From Syngnathus acus (taxonomy: Eukaryota; Chordata; Actinopteri; Syngnathiformes; Syngnathidae), in the NCBI RefSeq assembly GCF_901709675.1, contig NC_051100.1, positions 1,302,001 through 1,366,000 on the forward strand: DNA of 64,000 bases, written 5' to 3'. The notes beneath the pieces were generated by a model. That model was not told the DNA's origin, did no database searches, and saw only the letters and a program-made list of their open reading frames with translations. Position 1 is the first letter of the stretch, and every line of letters starts with the position of its first letter. The translations under genes and the position numbers were made by a program. Below, in pieces: positions 1 through 13,540 of this stretch.

Positions 1-1685
1 TGGGGAGCTGTGAAGTGTCTTATGAAATAGAGAGGATTGTTCAAGTCCCCAGATTAGCACTGTGGCCCCGGATGAAATGTCTTGTTGGCCGCGAGGTTGA
101 GCATCTACAACTGTCCCCGCCGTGCAATCCACAGGAAGCATTTTGTGTTTTGTTGTCACCGTCACCACAATTAAGCACGGTGTTACCAGAACCAACCGCT
201 TTTGCCAAAACGACAGTTCCCGTTACAGCCGGATTAACCTTATTTGACATTTAACTTTGTGGACTTCTTGGAAATTTAGCAGAAATGTCGCACACGGGCT
301 TAGTTTTTTGAAAACAAACCGGGTTGGCCTTTCTTGAGTTTCACACGGTCGTCAAAGTGTCAGGTGCGGGATCGCACGCCTACCCTTTTAGTGTCTTCTC
401 ATCCTCTGCTGTGCAAATAAATTATCTTCCATAGCACTTATTCACGGCCATCTTTTTTTTCTTTCAACATGTAGCCGAATATACGCTTGTATAAATCTTT
501 AAGAGAGCAATTAATTAAGCGGTCATAATTAAACTTTGTATTTATAGGTGAAGAGTTGTCTTCGGGGTCGTTGCGTTCAAACCGCATGCCTTTTTAATTC
601 CACTACCGCAATCCTTCAGTGCGAGTTCATCTCCCGAGCCCGGTTTCTCTGCAAAACGTATTGACATTTGTTCCTCACGCTTAATTAAATTGCAAGCTCC
701 GCTAGAATTCCCCAGCTCGTAAAGCTAGGTGCTGACGATTATATTGCGGCGTGCACGCTGCCCATGTGTGGACATGCTGCAGCTTCGGTCGTCTGTTCAG
801 TACCTCGTTCCTCCGGGCCGGTTTGCTCAAAAGCCGCTGACAACCCGGCGGAATTTCCCTCACGTGCAAGTTCCGTCTTCGTTATGGCTCCAATACTACA
901 ACGGACTTTTTAAACATAGTGTTGATCAACATGTGAAAAATGAAATGTATACCATATAATGTACAGTCTGTGAGCGTTTTAAGAGGCGGGGCTTGGTGGG
1001 GTAGTGTTTGACGTCTGGATATGTGTGCGTGGGCGTGAGCGGTGGCCAACAGCTGCAATTGCATATCTGATCATTGTTTTTGTTTTACTCTTCTCCATGT
1101 GTTCACTAAATAGCTGAAAATTGCATCAGCGACTCTCCCTCTACCACATGCAAGGGCTTTACTGAAAATGATTGTACTGTAAAAATAGGGAAGGTAATTG
1201 TCGGTGTGGTTTATTTTGCTATGATTTCTGTTTTTTTATATTACTGTGTAATATTGACCAATCTTGCATTAAGGAGAGATTTTTTTTTTTCTTTCTGGTA
1301 AGATGCTTTGTTTTTTTTTGCGTGGGTTTCTTTTTTTTCTAGACAGTACCTTTAGTCTGGACCACCATAATATTAATGTGGGATTTTTTATTTCATGGTT
1401 CATTCATTTTTATTTCTATTTTCGAATTTCAAATTCAGTTGAAATTAGTTTTTAAATCAGGTTTATTAGTTTTTTATCGGAAGAAAAATGCTTCGTATTA
1501 TTTTCCTTTTCTTTCCATTTCACTGCCATTCATGCAGAACATATTACAAGAGACAGAACCTTTCTATTGATGGCTACTTCTCATACATTAACACGAGGCT
1601 GGGTTTGTTTTAAAGACCACCCTGTGCAGTGTTTGCCTTCGCCTTATACTTTGATTTTTGCACGTTTGGCGGTTCCCTTCATGGA
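1..1685. other. Gene-free flank, AT-rich with homeodomain-type sites
   Basis: No frame here resembles a known protein. TTAATTAA/TAATTA-type motifs lie at about 511-532 and 680-688, with several T-homopolymer runs at 1281-1340. The block at about 400-720 is the most enhancer-like part. Confidence 0.4.
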
Positions 1686-1689
1686 TTCC

Positions 1690-2560
1690 GCCACTGATTC
1701 GAGAACATCTGCTGTACCATTCAGCCAGCAGATCGGCCTATAAGGAGGGAAAGCAAAGAGGGGGTGCAGGTGCAGCCTTTGCCAGAACACATCAAACCGA
1801 AGGTCCGGCCCCAAATCCGCCCGAGCGCAAATGACTCACTGCCTCTTGCAGATAATAAAACAAGTATAAAGTTTGCTTAAGGTGCAGGTGGGGGTATTTT
1901 GCACTGTACTCGAGAGAGAGAGAGACCAGGCACCGACCCGATGCAGGGGAGACGTAATTGGTTGCATATGGGAAGAGGTAAATGAAAGAATTGAGAGAAT
2001 ATCCCTGCGGAATACCTAATGGGGACAGGACAGAAAAGGAAATTAAAAATTATTTGAAGCAGATGGGCCGCTCTTTGAGTTTTTTCAGGGAAATTTATTA
2101 GCGCCGTGAAAGAAACGTGTCTGTTTATTTTGCACGGCCATGAAACCCAACGGCCTGCTGAGTTGTGCTTGTGTTAGTTTATGGCCGCCGGGCCATTAGT
2201 CATAATTTAGAATGCATTTGTTTATCGATTCACAATTTACTATGATTTATCGCCGCCTGTCAGCTTTTATTCTGAACTTCAACGAGATTTCTTAGAAATA
2301 TAAAGCAAGTTGGATGGCGTACAGGTACGGCGTCCCTAATTGCGCCACTTTTAGCGGCACCTCACTGTAATTCATTTGTTCCAGTTATTTCCGAAGTGCC
2401 AAGAACAATATAAGCTCGCTGAATATGATCCCGGTCATTAAGTGTGTCGGCGTATTGAATGAGTTGATAGGAAAATCTCTCCGTGATGAGACACTTTGAG
2501 AACATAACCGATCGAGCGCAGTTATTTCGTGATGCGGGGCGAGGTCGCTTGAGGAAGCTT
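1690..2560. promoter_or_regulatory. Candidate conserved non-coding enhancer block A
   Basis: Repeat-free, balanced composition. It has a TGACTCA AP-1 site (1832-1838), CAGGTG-type E-boxes (about 1769 and 1883), TTTATGG and CATTAGTCATAATTTA around 2178-2211, ATCGAT (2224-2229), CTGTCA (2257-2262) and TTCTTAGAA (2289-2297). There is no coding potential. The call is inference from composition; alignment to other fish and to human 10q22 would decide it. Confidence 0.35.
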
Positions 2561-4072
2561 GTTTTGTTCCTTCAAGTAAGCGCCGTTAAATTCAGCTGGC
2601 TTTGGGTGTTTGGAAGCATAAAGGTTAGTGTGGATATTAACCCAACATATGGTTAGCATTTGCAAGAAGTATCTCAAGATTAACAGCCGCTCTCCCAATA
2701 TAAGAGGCTAAGCACAAGATGTTCACCATGTCGACGCGCAGTTGTGAAGTTAACCTTTAATTTCCAACAAATGGCTCGCTTTGCTCACAGATAAAGCAAA
2801 CGTCGGTGGCAGGTCTCATAAATCCTTTTGGGGGAGGCGCTTAAACAAATGCCTTCCATGATAAACTAAAAAAGGTAAAAATGAATAATTATACAATAGG
2901 TCGAGATTGAAGATTGAAAATGGTCTGAGATTGAAAAGTTTTACCTGTTTGTCCTGAACTTTCATTCCGAACGTCACTAACTTTTACTAGTGGAGATAAA
3001 CATTTGTATTTTTGTAAACGTCCTTATCACTGAGCTTTGGAGATAAATCTCCGACAGAGACAAAGCCTTTGTTGCGGTAGCTCACGGAATTTGAAACGAG
3101 CTGACCGTGCATCATGACTTGCCGGCTTTTTGTTGGATTTCCTTCTCACCGTTTGTTTTCGCTGTTGGTTTTATTGTTTAATTCTATTGTTTTACATTCC
3201 GTGTGTCTGAAATGAATTATATACAGTGGCTTTGGTCCACGCTGTACATGACAATAGCTGAAATCTATTAATGTCTTCAAAGGGTCAATGAGTATGTTTT
3301 CATTTTTCACAAATGCAAAACATTTCATAAGCCCAACCCAACAATATGTGTTACAAATAAGGATGCTCGTATTAGACACACAACCCTGGAAGGGTGTTGT
3401 GGGAATAGTGTGAACAAAACCAATTCTCACCTTGAAGTAAACACGTAGTATAAGCCTTGCCGCCTTCCTGCCGCGCTTTGCCGTTTTTCCAATCAAATGG
3501 AACAAACTCCATCCAGTGACACTTAGCGTAGGATTTGATGTCTTCTATCACAACACAACAAAACACAACACAACAATGAATAGAAGAAATAATGCGCCAT
3601 TATAACCCTTAAATCCTCTACATTTAAAAAATATTCAAGCTTAATGTGACCCGAGCGAAAGGCGAGGGAACAATTAGCATTTCACTTTGAAAACATAAAA
3701 AAAAAAGGAGCAAAGCTAAATATCTTGAAAACAAATTTGATTTCTGTATACATAACTACACTTGGAAAATATAATCAAAACACATTTTCTTAAATTGATG
3801 GGATCTGTTAGAGTGGTGCTCACTCTAACTTATTTTGCAAGAACCACATGGGAGACAATTAAGTCTTTTTGGGCACCTGCAGGCGGAGAGTCAATTCGTC
3901 GCTGTGCATACAGCGATGATCGAATGACGTCTGACTCTCGCCTCCTGCATGAGCATTTTTATTAAGAGAAACAGGGTGGGGGTGACAGTGGACTGGATAG
4001 GGAAGAGAAAACCCTTGACCTCTAGTCAAAGCATAGCAGGGGATGTTTTACGACATTGTGTAGGATGGGACA

Positions 4073-4170
4073 AGCTAGGTTATTTATTACTGGTTACACA
4101 CCAACATAAGCATAAAACTAATCTAGCTAGGTTATTTATTACTGGTTACATACATTCCAACATAATCATA
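4073..4170. repeat. 52-bp tandem duplication, two diverging copies
   Basis: AGCTAGGTTATTTATTACTG followed by GTTACA begins at 4073 and again at 4125. The match continues with gaps through CCAACATAA...CATA in both copies. The period is 52 bp. Confidence 0.85.
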
Positions 4171-5110
4171 CGATCAAGATAGTTTGGAAAACCCTGACAG
4201 GATCCCTTTCATAGTTACACTTTTTCCAGATTTTCTGGATTCATTGGCAGGATTTGATGTCATGAAATGTGTCTGCCTCCCTTGTTTGGATTTTTCGAGA
4301 TAAGTTTGAGTCGATATGAAGTGTAACACTCGGTTATTCGTGGAAAAGTGACATTGATGAGGTCATCCTTCTTCCGTACCACGGTTGCGAAATGCACTCT
4401 TTACTATATAAAGTCGATAAAACTGTACAGAGCAGAGCACATCGGTTCAAAAGACAAATCAAGTGGAATCAGGTCCGATAAATTACAAAGCCTCACAGAA
4501 GTCTGTCCTAATAGACTTTCTGGATACTTTGATGATTCGACTACTCCTGACACTAGTCATTATACGACCACGTGTGACAACCACGGTCGCCTTTCAAGGA
4601 GACGCCATACAAGGCCGACACCGATGCACTCACGTACATCATGTCGAGCAGAAAATCAGTTCCCTCCGTTTAGCTCCATCATGTCACACCACATCGTCGA
4701 GGTCCCTCACTCGTCATTTTTAACACGCTAATGTGATGAATGCTGTCAGCACGTATCATGTTTGGGTGCACTGTAAACACAGTCCCCCCCCCTCCCCCCC
4801 GTGCTGCGTATGCAGCTTTCTGATTCCTGCTGATCAATTCACATGTCATGCGATCAATGATGGAAACACATTTGTCATCGTCGCCGCCAGTCATCAAAAG
4901 CCATGCTCCGTCAGCCCGGACTGACATTTAAGACTGCGCTGATCAATAGTTTGGGTTCTATAGATTGTCCATGATCGATATTTTAGACATGATCCACGTC
5001 AGGCAAATGGTTGTAAACACAAAGGCTATCGTGATGTCGTTTTGCATTATCCATGAGTGACATTCAATTAAATAGTGAATATGCAGAGCGTTATTGTAAA
5101 AAAAAAAAAA

Positions 5111-5130
5111 TATATATATATATATATATG
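5111..5130. repeat. (AT)n microsatellite after poly-A
   Basis: An A run at 5097-5110 is followed by 10 TA units. Confidence 0.95.
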
Positions 5131-5690
5131 CACTGTCCCATTGAAATTTAATGGGAATTCTTTTTTGTGTGAAATGTTACGTTCTGCAAAAACGAAGTGG
5201 ATTGAGAAAAATAATGCCTCAAGCTGCATCAATGTGTGAAGTATGTTTAAATTGGTGTAAATTGGATGTACTATGTGGGAGTTAATCTATGCTATCTATG
5301 CTAGCAACTAATCATATCGTGAAAAGCCGAACATTTCAATGCTCTTCCACTAGATGGTAGAAGCTACTTTGTATCACCTGTTGTTATTCATCCAACAGAG
5401 AATATCTTTGTGTTCGAGAAGAGCTCAGGTACCTTTTGTGATATTTTTGTTTGGTGCCGTGGAGGCTCGTCTAATATGAAATAAATCTTATCTAAAGGTT
5501 GCGACACACTTTGTCAAATGGGTAAATGAGCCACGCCACAAAGCCTCTGCGGGTGTCAACCGCCTGATACACTTTGACTCAAAGTCAAAATCATTTGACC
5601 CCCCCGCGAGAAAAAAAAAAGATAGTAAAAGAAAGACGAAACCTTTTACCTACCTCTCACAACCTGCCCCAACTTGACAAGAGTTGTGTG

Positions 5691-7620
5691 TCACCATTGT
5701 ACCACCCAGCCGTCAGCACCCCCGCCCCATGATGGATGAGAAGCTTGCTTGAATTGAATCGGCATGTCAGTGGGAGAGCGTGGCTCTGTCATTGTAATGG
5801 ATGCCAACATATTTAAAGGCATCATGTGAGACATTAGCCTCCACCGCTCGAAGCCCCTGAGAGGGCTGCGTCGTGCTGGAAACACTTTTCCTTACCCGGC
5901 CCGCTTGGAGCCAGAGAAGACACTCACGTGATCCCATCAGCTTTTGTACAATAAGAGCTCCAACGGGATTGGTCGGCGCTAAGAAGTTCAAGATGTGTTT
6001 GAGAGCGAGTGACGACAGAGTTAAGGTGCCCGCTGTTGGAAAGCAGAAGTCGACCGTTTGAACCGCGGCTTCATGCAGTCGGGATGGAAACCGTCAGTGT
6101 GCTTATTACATGTAGATGACTCAGGGTAGTTTCAGCTGTAAGCAGCTGTTGATTTATGGACGGCCAGTGAACTCCTGCGGCCAACAAGGTGGGGGCTGGG
6201 AGGGAGATTATAGCCGCGCAACTGTAACAACCTCAAGCCAAAAAAGAAAGAGAATGAGAACCTTCCCCTTCTCTTCATGCCAAACTGCTTTACATGGCAA
6301 TTATACGGCTGGGTCCTCATTTAGTTTGCCCCATCTCAAAGGGTAATCAAAGTCATACATCATCTTCAAGCTCTGCTAATTATCCCAGCTCGGTTGCAGG
6401 TAACCGCAAGAAGGTCCTGTCACCCACATATTTATTGCGACAAGACGGTAAAAGAAACTCGAAAGGTTGCCTGTACCAACTGCCTCACATCCTTGACATA
6501 CCTTGTTTTTTGTTGTTGTTTATTTTGCAAATGTGCTACGCAAAGGGGAAACGTCCGCAATCCGCATAAATCACCTTTTCTCATTGCGCTAACAAAATGT
6601 TCCGCCAGAGCTACGGTGCACAAGTGTTGGAAACCAGAGAGCACAAGCATTTTGGGGGTCAGCTTGTCTGTGATGATTTACGTGCTTTTGGCTAATGGAG
6701 GAAGCACAAGAGAGATACTGTAGTCGAAAATGGCTCGTGGGCGGCCCTGCTGTTTTCAGTACTTATAGAAACGAGTCCGAGGCATGCATGTGTGAGCTAT
6801 GCAGCACTATGCACATATTTACATATACGCTGTGCACAAACATAGCTTCAATAAATTCAATCCCTAGCATTTTTACTTCCTTGGTAGCAATTATTGTAGT
6901 TGTATCTTCTGCCATCTAGTGGAAGAGCATCTGGGTGGGGGGTGCACACAAATGATTGGGCGTTGGCGGCTGTCTCCAAGCCACATATATTTTGGAAAAA
7001 CATGCAAGGTTGGTTGTTGATAGTCAGGGGAATGAGAGGAACATCATTGGTTGGCCATGATTGAAGTCAGCTGTGACCACTCCCACTGTGGCGCAAATCT
7101 CCTTCTCTCAGATCCGTCAGCCTGTGCTCTGTCAAGCCATCGTGTGCTGTGCAGAAAGGATTTGATGCCGGTCATGAAAATAAAGCTCTTAATGTGGAGC
7201 GACTCACCTCCCAGGCACAAGCAGTAATCTTGCGTTATCTGCCTTTATAGTGTTTTGTTATTCGCAGCAGTTAGCATAATTTTACAAAATGTTACTATTA
7301 CTGAAAACATTCCTGTAGCGTATTATAAAAGCAACAGTTTGACCATGAAATGGATTCATTTCTATCATCCTCTTAAAATTCTCTTTTAATTTTGTTTTGT
7401 ATTTCTATTGGATTAGAATAAATCATAGAACGACCAGTATTCGATTGTAGTAATTCTAGTGTACTAACATTTACTGAACCAATGCTAGCAGTCATGCTAG
7501 CACCAACATACTAAGTGTACTCGGGTTTGTATTGCCGAAACTATATTTATGTTATAATCGTGACGTGTCTTTTTTTCCCCCCTTAGCGGCAAACATATTT
7601 TTGTCGAAACAAATGACAAA
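5691..7620. other. Gene-free region
   Basis: Mixed composition with no recognisable gene. The part at 5800-6130 is more GC-balanced. A perfect CTCF-core match lies on the minus strand at 6909-6922. The 7240-7620 part is AT-rich. Confidence 0.4.
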
Positions 7621-8760
7621 TTAAGCTTTAAAATAAAAGGTGAAAGGGAGTCGAGTCAGATGCCATTCTCGCGATGACGGCAGTCCACGCCGATGCCCTG
7701 ACATGTCGGGATGTTTTGGCCCGCATCCGCCTGTCACCTCCATACCCGGATAGGACATCCGTCTTGGTCCACTGATGGCGGCCCTCATTCCTTTCTGCCT
7801 CCTTGCTGTCATCTCGGAGCCGCCATCCTCTCCGCCTTCAGACTGGCAGCCGGTCGCGGTGTGGCTTTTGGAGTCAGGCGAGAGCGTGCAGGGTTGAGAG
7901 CTGGAGGCAAAGAGGAGACTAATTGTCAAGGTTATGCCTCAGAAGATGATTGATGTCAGGCCGGGCTTTCCTGTCAGCCTGTCAGGAGGCAGGAATGTTT
8001 AATGTTCTCATTATTGGTTACGCTGTTGTGTATATTTCTCTGTCAGCGCCACCGAGCCATCTGAACTGCCAAAGCACTTCAAAGGCCTGCAGGTCATTTA
8101 TCTTCCCCCCGACCGACGCTCCCAATGCTCAGCCTCAGCTGAGTGCCAGTGATTTGTTATGACTTGAGAGCTGGCTGACAGACAGGCCCTCTGTAAGGCG
8201 AAGGAAAAAGGAATCCTTTTTGTCACACTATGAAAACATCAATGTTCCCATAATGGGCTACAACTGTCAGCGGAGGCCAGCACCTGACAGTCGCGCGGCG
8301 GCCTCGCTAATTTGCAGTCCCGGCCGGCGACTTGCACTTTTTTTTTGGGGGGGGGGGGATTCGGCTGCGGTGGTGTCGCACACAAACGGGACGCCATCTG
8401 TTGTTTGCCGCTGCAGGGCGGGCACGCAGAGAGAGGAGACGGAGGAAAGCTATGCTAATTGAAGGCGCCTCGTCATTTCGCATTAATCGTCTCGCCCGCG
8501 TGTCCTTTCTTCAGTTGTCAGAGCCGAGCGGCCGAGAGGAAAAATAGCTCGCACGAGGACAGGGAAGGATGATAGGGCTGAGGAATGCCCGAGCAAAGAC
8601 AAGGATGAGATAGAGCGAGGAAGCCGGCCGGCCGGGCTAAGGGGGGAGAGAGAAGGAAAAGGTGAGGGAAGGGATGGAGCCAGTGTGCGGTGGCTTCGGT
8701 GGGGGGAGATCAGGTCTTTGTTTCCTTTCCCAGGCCATGACATGAGTAATCGTTTTCTTC
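7621..8760. promoter_or_regulatory. Candidate enhancer block B with clustered TALE/HOX motifs
   Basis: At least seven TGTCAG/TGACAG-type MEIS/PREP/TGIF sites lie between 7950 and 8530: 7954-7959, 7972-7977, 7980-7986, 8040-8046, 8176-8181, 8264-8270 and 8284-8290. A PBX-HOX-like TGATTGAT at 7947-7954 is fused to the first of them. A G12 run (8347-8358) and purine-rich DNA (8530-8710) follow. No coding signal. Confidence 0.4.
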
Positions 8761-8789
8761 TGATCTAATTTTGGAACGTGAAAAACAGC

Positions 8790-9390
8790 ACATTTGTCTT
8801 GTAGAAAAATGGCGCGCCCGCCGAGCCGCGCAGATGGAAATTTCCAGCCCCGAAAAAGATTAAAGTGAAATTCCTCCCCTTAGAACTAATCACGAGTTGT
8901 AGATTATACTGCCGTCTTAGCCAGATGGTGGGTTTGATTCGGCGGACCCTTCCTCACATTAATGAACGCTCGACTGTTAGATTTGACTTTGGTGGTGAGT
9001 GAAATGTCTATCAGGTCTAATGGAGTGCCAGCCCGAGCAAGACACGTTGCACCTCTGTCGACACTTTCTGCATTTTTCATGCCTTCCGCTCTATGCAGAA
9101 CACGGCGCTTCCTCTTCCACTTCTCCCTCTGCGCCGACACCCTCCTTTTTCCTTTTCCACACGGAGCGTGGCAAACAAGAACAAACTTGTGTCCACAGCT
9201 AATTTCCTTCCATAGGTTAGGGCCATAACTCTGGACTGGCGAGTGTCACCTGGGGCAAGGAGGGACGGGAACTCAATAGTAATGTGATTAGGCGCCCGGT
9301 CAATATGGCTGCATACACAGCAGTATGTTAACCAACCTAATTATGAGCGGGGTGATAAAAGGAGAGTGGGTGGCCGACTGCCCTTTGGCA
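8790..9390. promoter_or_regulatory. Candidate enhancer block C
   Basis: Repeat-free, balanced DNA with GGAAATTTCC at 8836-8845, AACTAATCACGAG and TCACATTAATGAACG (about 8885 and 8953), and CCAACCTAATTATGAG near 9332. Low confidence without alignment. Confidence 0.3.
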
Positions 9391-9407
9391 CCGTCCTTTC
9401 CATTGTG

Positions 9408-9436
9408 GAGACGCTCGCTCGCTCGCTCGCGCGCCG
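9408..9436. repeat. (GCTC)n tract
   Basis: Consecutive CGCT units interrupting the GC-rich block; a second, longer example of the same motif lies at 50074-50113. Confidence 0.8.
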
Positions 9437-9590
9437 CGCACGTACAGTCATCCGTTTTATTTGGAGAAGGGCTCGTTTTTCACACTTGCCACAGCCAGAT
9501 AACAAATGCGCTGGCGTTTGTCTCCAACGTGGCAATTTTAGAAGAGCGATTTTTACATCTGCCGCACGTCTTGTTTGAGTAGTCGGATGT

Positions 9591-10830
9591 CAGCCATGTT
9601 TATTATTTGCAGTTAGGCTTTGTTTTCGCAACATCTGTGGCACATTCCTAAAGTTTTGCGGGATAGCAATAATTGTCATTTTATTACCATCTACTTGTTA
9701 ATTATGGAATACAATTTATTCCCTGACGTTGATTGACTGAAAGCGTTTTTCATGCAACAATTTATTATGACTTTTGGGATACATGTTGCTAAACTGTTAG
9801 TACTGTTATATGATTCAAATAAATTAACACAAAAGTAAAAAAGTCTGAAGTGAAAAAAACTCAAGTAGTGAGTAACTGATGAATAACTTCTAATGTGTTA
9901 CTTTTTAAATCAATGCACGAGTGCCAAACAAAAATGAAAAAAATATAGGAATGAGCACTTTCTAATTTTGCCCAACCGTAGGATTTTAATTAACCCAATA
10001 ATCAATTATACACCATTTTAGGCAATCTCTTTCACAGGAAATTGCTTCAAAATATTTTTCCGTGTTTGTACTTATGAAACAATAAAAGTTTGTTGTCGGC
10101 CGAACGTTGACAATTTCAGCAAAGCACGGATGACGGCACATAACGATAAACAGATTAAATGTGACAGTCAGACATCTCTTCTGGTTATGTCGGATGGTCG
10201 AAGGGATCTCGTGACAGCGGCAGAAGACAAATTCTCTCAGACAAACCAAAACAAAGAGGTTGCTCAAGCAGTGATCGTTAAAATGAAAAAATAAAACTAT
10301 AAATAATTTGAAGTCCACTGAAATGTTTAACAACAAAACCTTCTATGATGAGAAGCATGAATCAAAAAGCCTTTTACCAAGTAAAATGTGGGTCTGCTTG
10401 ACAATAAATCAGTCACAGCATTTGACTTGACCTAATAAAATTTGACCCAGGGCATATTTTGGCAAGTTTGTGAAAGTCAGATCTATGAATGTTTTCGTTC
10501 AAATCCCAAGCAACTGGCACATCTCTTTGGGCTCCATCCGTTGTTCATTTGCTCCATCTGTGGATGTACCTAAAGGAAAGACCTGGAGTGACTCATTTTG
10601 GCAAGCCCCTAAGAACTTGGAATCTCTTTTTCATTCTATCACAATCTCGCACACCGCTGTCCAATTTCTGGCCCATCTTGTGTTCTCCCGACAGCCAGAA
10701 CGTTCAAATCTGCTCGTCGACGATTTTGCGTGGCGGGCCGCCCGCCACTCTCCTTGTTCGCTAATAAAGCAAAGGCAAATGTTTGGACAGGGCGGCAAAA
10801 GAAACAGAGGTGCAGGCGCAGGAGGAACGG
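9591..10830. other. AT-rich gene-free stretch
   Basis: Poly-A/T-rich to about 10450, then mixed. I see no gene, element or strong motif cluster. Confidence 0.4.
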
Positions 10831-10839
10831 AGCCAGCAC

Positions 10840-11640
10840 AAAACGTTATTCATGAGCGCGCCGGAGCGAAAACAACAGCCGGCCGGCCGGCCCCTCGGAA
10901 ACGCGGACGACGTCACGGACCACAAACATGACTGAAGGGAGACAGAGAGCGCGCAACGCCAATATGTCACACGCTAAATAGTTTTAAATTAGAGGCTGTA
11001 TACGCCTGTTGGAGACGACATTCATCATCCTCAACATTGGTCTGTTTCTTGCAAGCCTGGCAGTAAGAGCTTCCACATGCCAGCGTCGGCGCTGGGGAGA
11101 AACAGAATCGGGTTATCAGCAGAAGTTTACTTGTCTTTAATCAGCCTGTAGCTAATTACCAGGCTTCCACACCGCGTGGCCGTAAGTCATTAATCATACA
11201 GGGCGTCTGGGAGCTCTCAGCGTTGTCACGGAGCAGCGCGGCAGACAGGAGCTCCCTTCTCCACGCTGCCGTTGCACCGAGCCCATCCGGGGGTGAATTA
11301 CAAGATGCCCCCGCCGAAGGAGGCCATGTGTTGTGTCACACAAAAGCGCACTTTAAAACAAAACGGCTCGTTAGCATGTTTGGTCAGTCAAAGCCATCCC
11401 CCCCGAGGCCCAGGCGTCACGGGATGATGTCAGCGGGTATGCGGCACTCTCACCCACCAGTTAACTTAATCACCAGTTAGCTTGTCGGATGTTGGGCTCG
11501 CTCGAAACTTTCCATTAGTAACGTAAAGTGAAATTAGGGGTGAGGAATAAAATGATCATTTGGAGCGACCGGGCGATACATCATTCTGTCGACGGTACGC
11601 CGCCCTCGTCCGGCGGTGACGACATGTGGCTTTTCAAATG
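10840..11640. promoter_or_regulatory. Candidate enhancer block D
   Basis: GC-balanced and repeat-free apart from a GGCCGGCCGGCC run near 10880. It contains GACGTCAC (10909-10916), TTTTAAATTAGAGG (about 10982), TTTAATCAGCCTGTAGC and TAATTA (11137-11158), and GTCATTAATCATAC (about 11186). Motif density and lack of decay suggest constraint; unproven. Confidence 0.35.
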
Positions 11641-13540
11641 ACAGCAAACGGTCTCCACAAAGTGGGATTATTTGGCCCGTCTGCTGCTTGAAAAGGTTCA
11701 TCTGTGTGATGGTCAGAGATGGATTATTCTGGTGAAATGTTTGTCATGGTTCCATCCAACCAGTTGTTTAATAACAGTTCTTGAGTGGCGGTGATTGAAG
11801 GGTGTGGACTCAACCCTTGGACTATGCCAATTTGCCATCAGCATTGATTTAAAAAAAATGTTTTGCCATCCCCAACACGCGATATTGTTATATTATCTGT
11901 GTTGCTCCACCTTGTGTGTTCAACTATCTCTTGCCTAAAATGTTATAACACCGCCGCTTAATGCTATTCCTTAGCCCGTAAATGGTGTTTCCCATAGTGT
12001 TAGCATTAGCATCGACGCTAACTACGTATGTGGTAGTTTTAAATACACAACGTGTAGTTTTCCTTGCTTTGTTTGACAGTAAATCTCACTTAGAAGTGGC
12101 AATAAATAGCTTGAAGTATGTTTTGATGATTTGTTTGCAAATTTTAGCTGCCAAATGCTGAGTTGAGTCACTCGTACCGTACAGAGATCACATCTCAAGT
12201 TTGTGCTTGCAATTCAAAGCAAAAAAGATATCTATCTTAACTCTTGTGTCGTTGTTTCCCGGTGCTGGCAACTGTCAAGTGAGCCTTTCGAGCTATTTTC
12301 ATGCATCTCAAACACTCACGGTCGGCTGAGTGTCTCCATTGACCAAGTCCAACAAAACGAGTCTTTGTTCACCTTGGCGGTCACAAAGACTCCATATGCC
12401 CGTACGATAAAATACAGTCTGTGGGTTTTAGGTGGAAGTCTTGGATGTAAAGAAGCCGCAATTTCTCCCCTGACTGTTGAGCACAAGGTTGCTAAGACAG
12501 ACGGCGCGTCTTGTAAAAGTAAAAGACTTGGCGTCAAATGAAAGATTGTTTTATGTCAGAGCTGCCAAAGCTTTATGCTCATCATTTATCTTGTTACCGA
12601 TAGATCAAATTCACTCGGAGGAAGATTCATGAAAATGTATGAGAATGTAAATGGACGAGTGACCCATTCATCTTCTTTAAAGTGGCAAATGTAACATGCT
12701 TCTCATCCCGGGTGATAAACTCGTACCTCACTCTTTTATGAAGGATTCATTGTCGATGGCGATGGAGTCCTCCTGAATTCCATTACGCTGGCAGGTAGAG
12801 AGGCTGTGCCAAGGCGCACATCACTCAAGCTGTCAAGCACACGTCTGACCCCAACGTTTCCCCGTGCCGTTTGGTCAAAGCCGCCTGTGTTTTGTCCAAA
12901 AAGTTGCACTCAAAGCCAGTTCCGCTTTTTTTTTTTTTTTTTTTTACTTCATGTGTTTTCATTTGATGTTGTTTCCTGCAAAATAACATCAATCATTCTT
13001 TTCCCTTCTGGAAGAAAAAAACAAAACAAAACAAAAATGCAAGTGATTCCCATTTGGCCTGCAAAAGTTGGATTTGAGTAGCCCGTGAGGACACTGGCAT
13101 TAAAACTTGAATATTTCTACTGGACACAGTGAGTGTTGAGTGAATCAAAGGGGCAAAGCTTCTCAAATACCAGTTCGCATACAAACACATGGCCAGACAG
13201 AAACATACACACATTAGCCGACTGTGAGGGGCCTTATACTTCTTGTCAGTCGGACGGCTTGATGAAGTAATGATTAATACGGTGGATGTTTGGAAATGTA
13301 AACTGGAGCAGCATAAATAAACTACGGAGGCTTTCTCCAGATGATTAAATGGACGTTTCACGGCTGATTGAGCGTGCATTCATTCCACGCTAACCCTGTC
13401 AACAGCAACAGCGGCGAGCTTCTCTTGACTGAAGTGTATTGTTACCATGTCTGATAATAACTTTTTAGCTTTATTTAAAACACCACACAAATGACTGTTA
13501 CTACGATTTACAACTAACCATTACTACTTTTCTGTCTTCC
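11641..13540. other. Gene-free stretch with poly-T tract
   Basis: Contains a long T run at about 12928-12945 and an AACA-type A-rich patch at 13015-13036. No gene was recognised. Confidence 0.4.

Larger units (their letters stand above)
2561..5690. other. Gene-free filler with short tandem repeats
   Basis: Mostly AT-rich with stop codons in all frames. Contains an ACAAC-rich patch (3548-3580), a 52-bp tandem duplication (separate entry), a C-rich stretch (4784-4800), an (AT)n tract and a CTCF-like motif at 5347. A GC-balanced stretch at about 3000-3125 looks enhancer-like. Confidence 0.4.

Noticed and set aside
3146-3505. 119-codon minus-strand open frame
   Set aside because: AT-rich, no domain, no splice sites or neighbours supporting a gene.
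10470-10931. 153-codon plus-strand open frame
   Set aside because: The C-terminal half is a GC-biased Arg/Gly/Pro run across a candidate enhancer; no known family.
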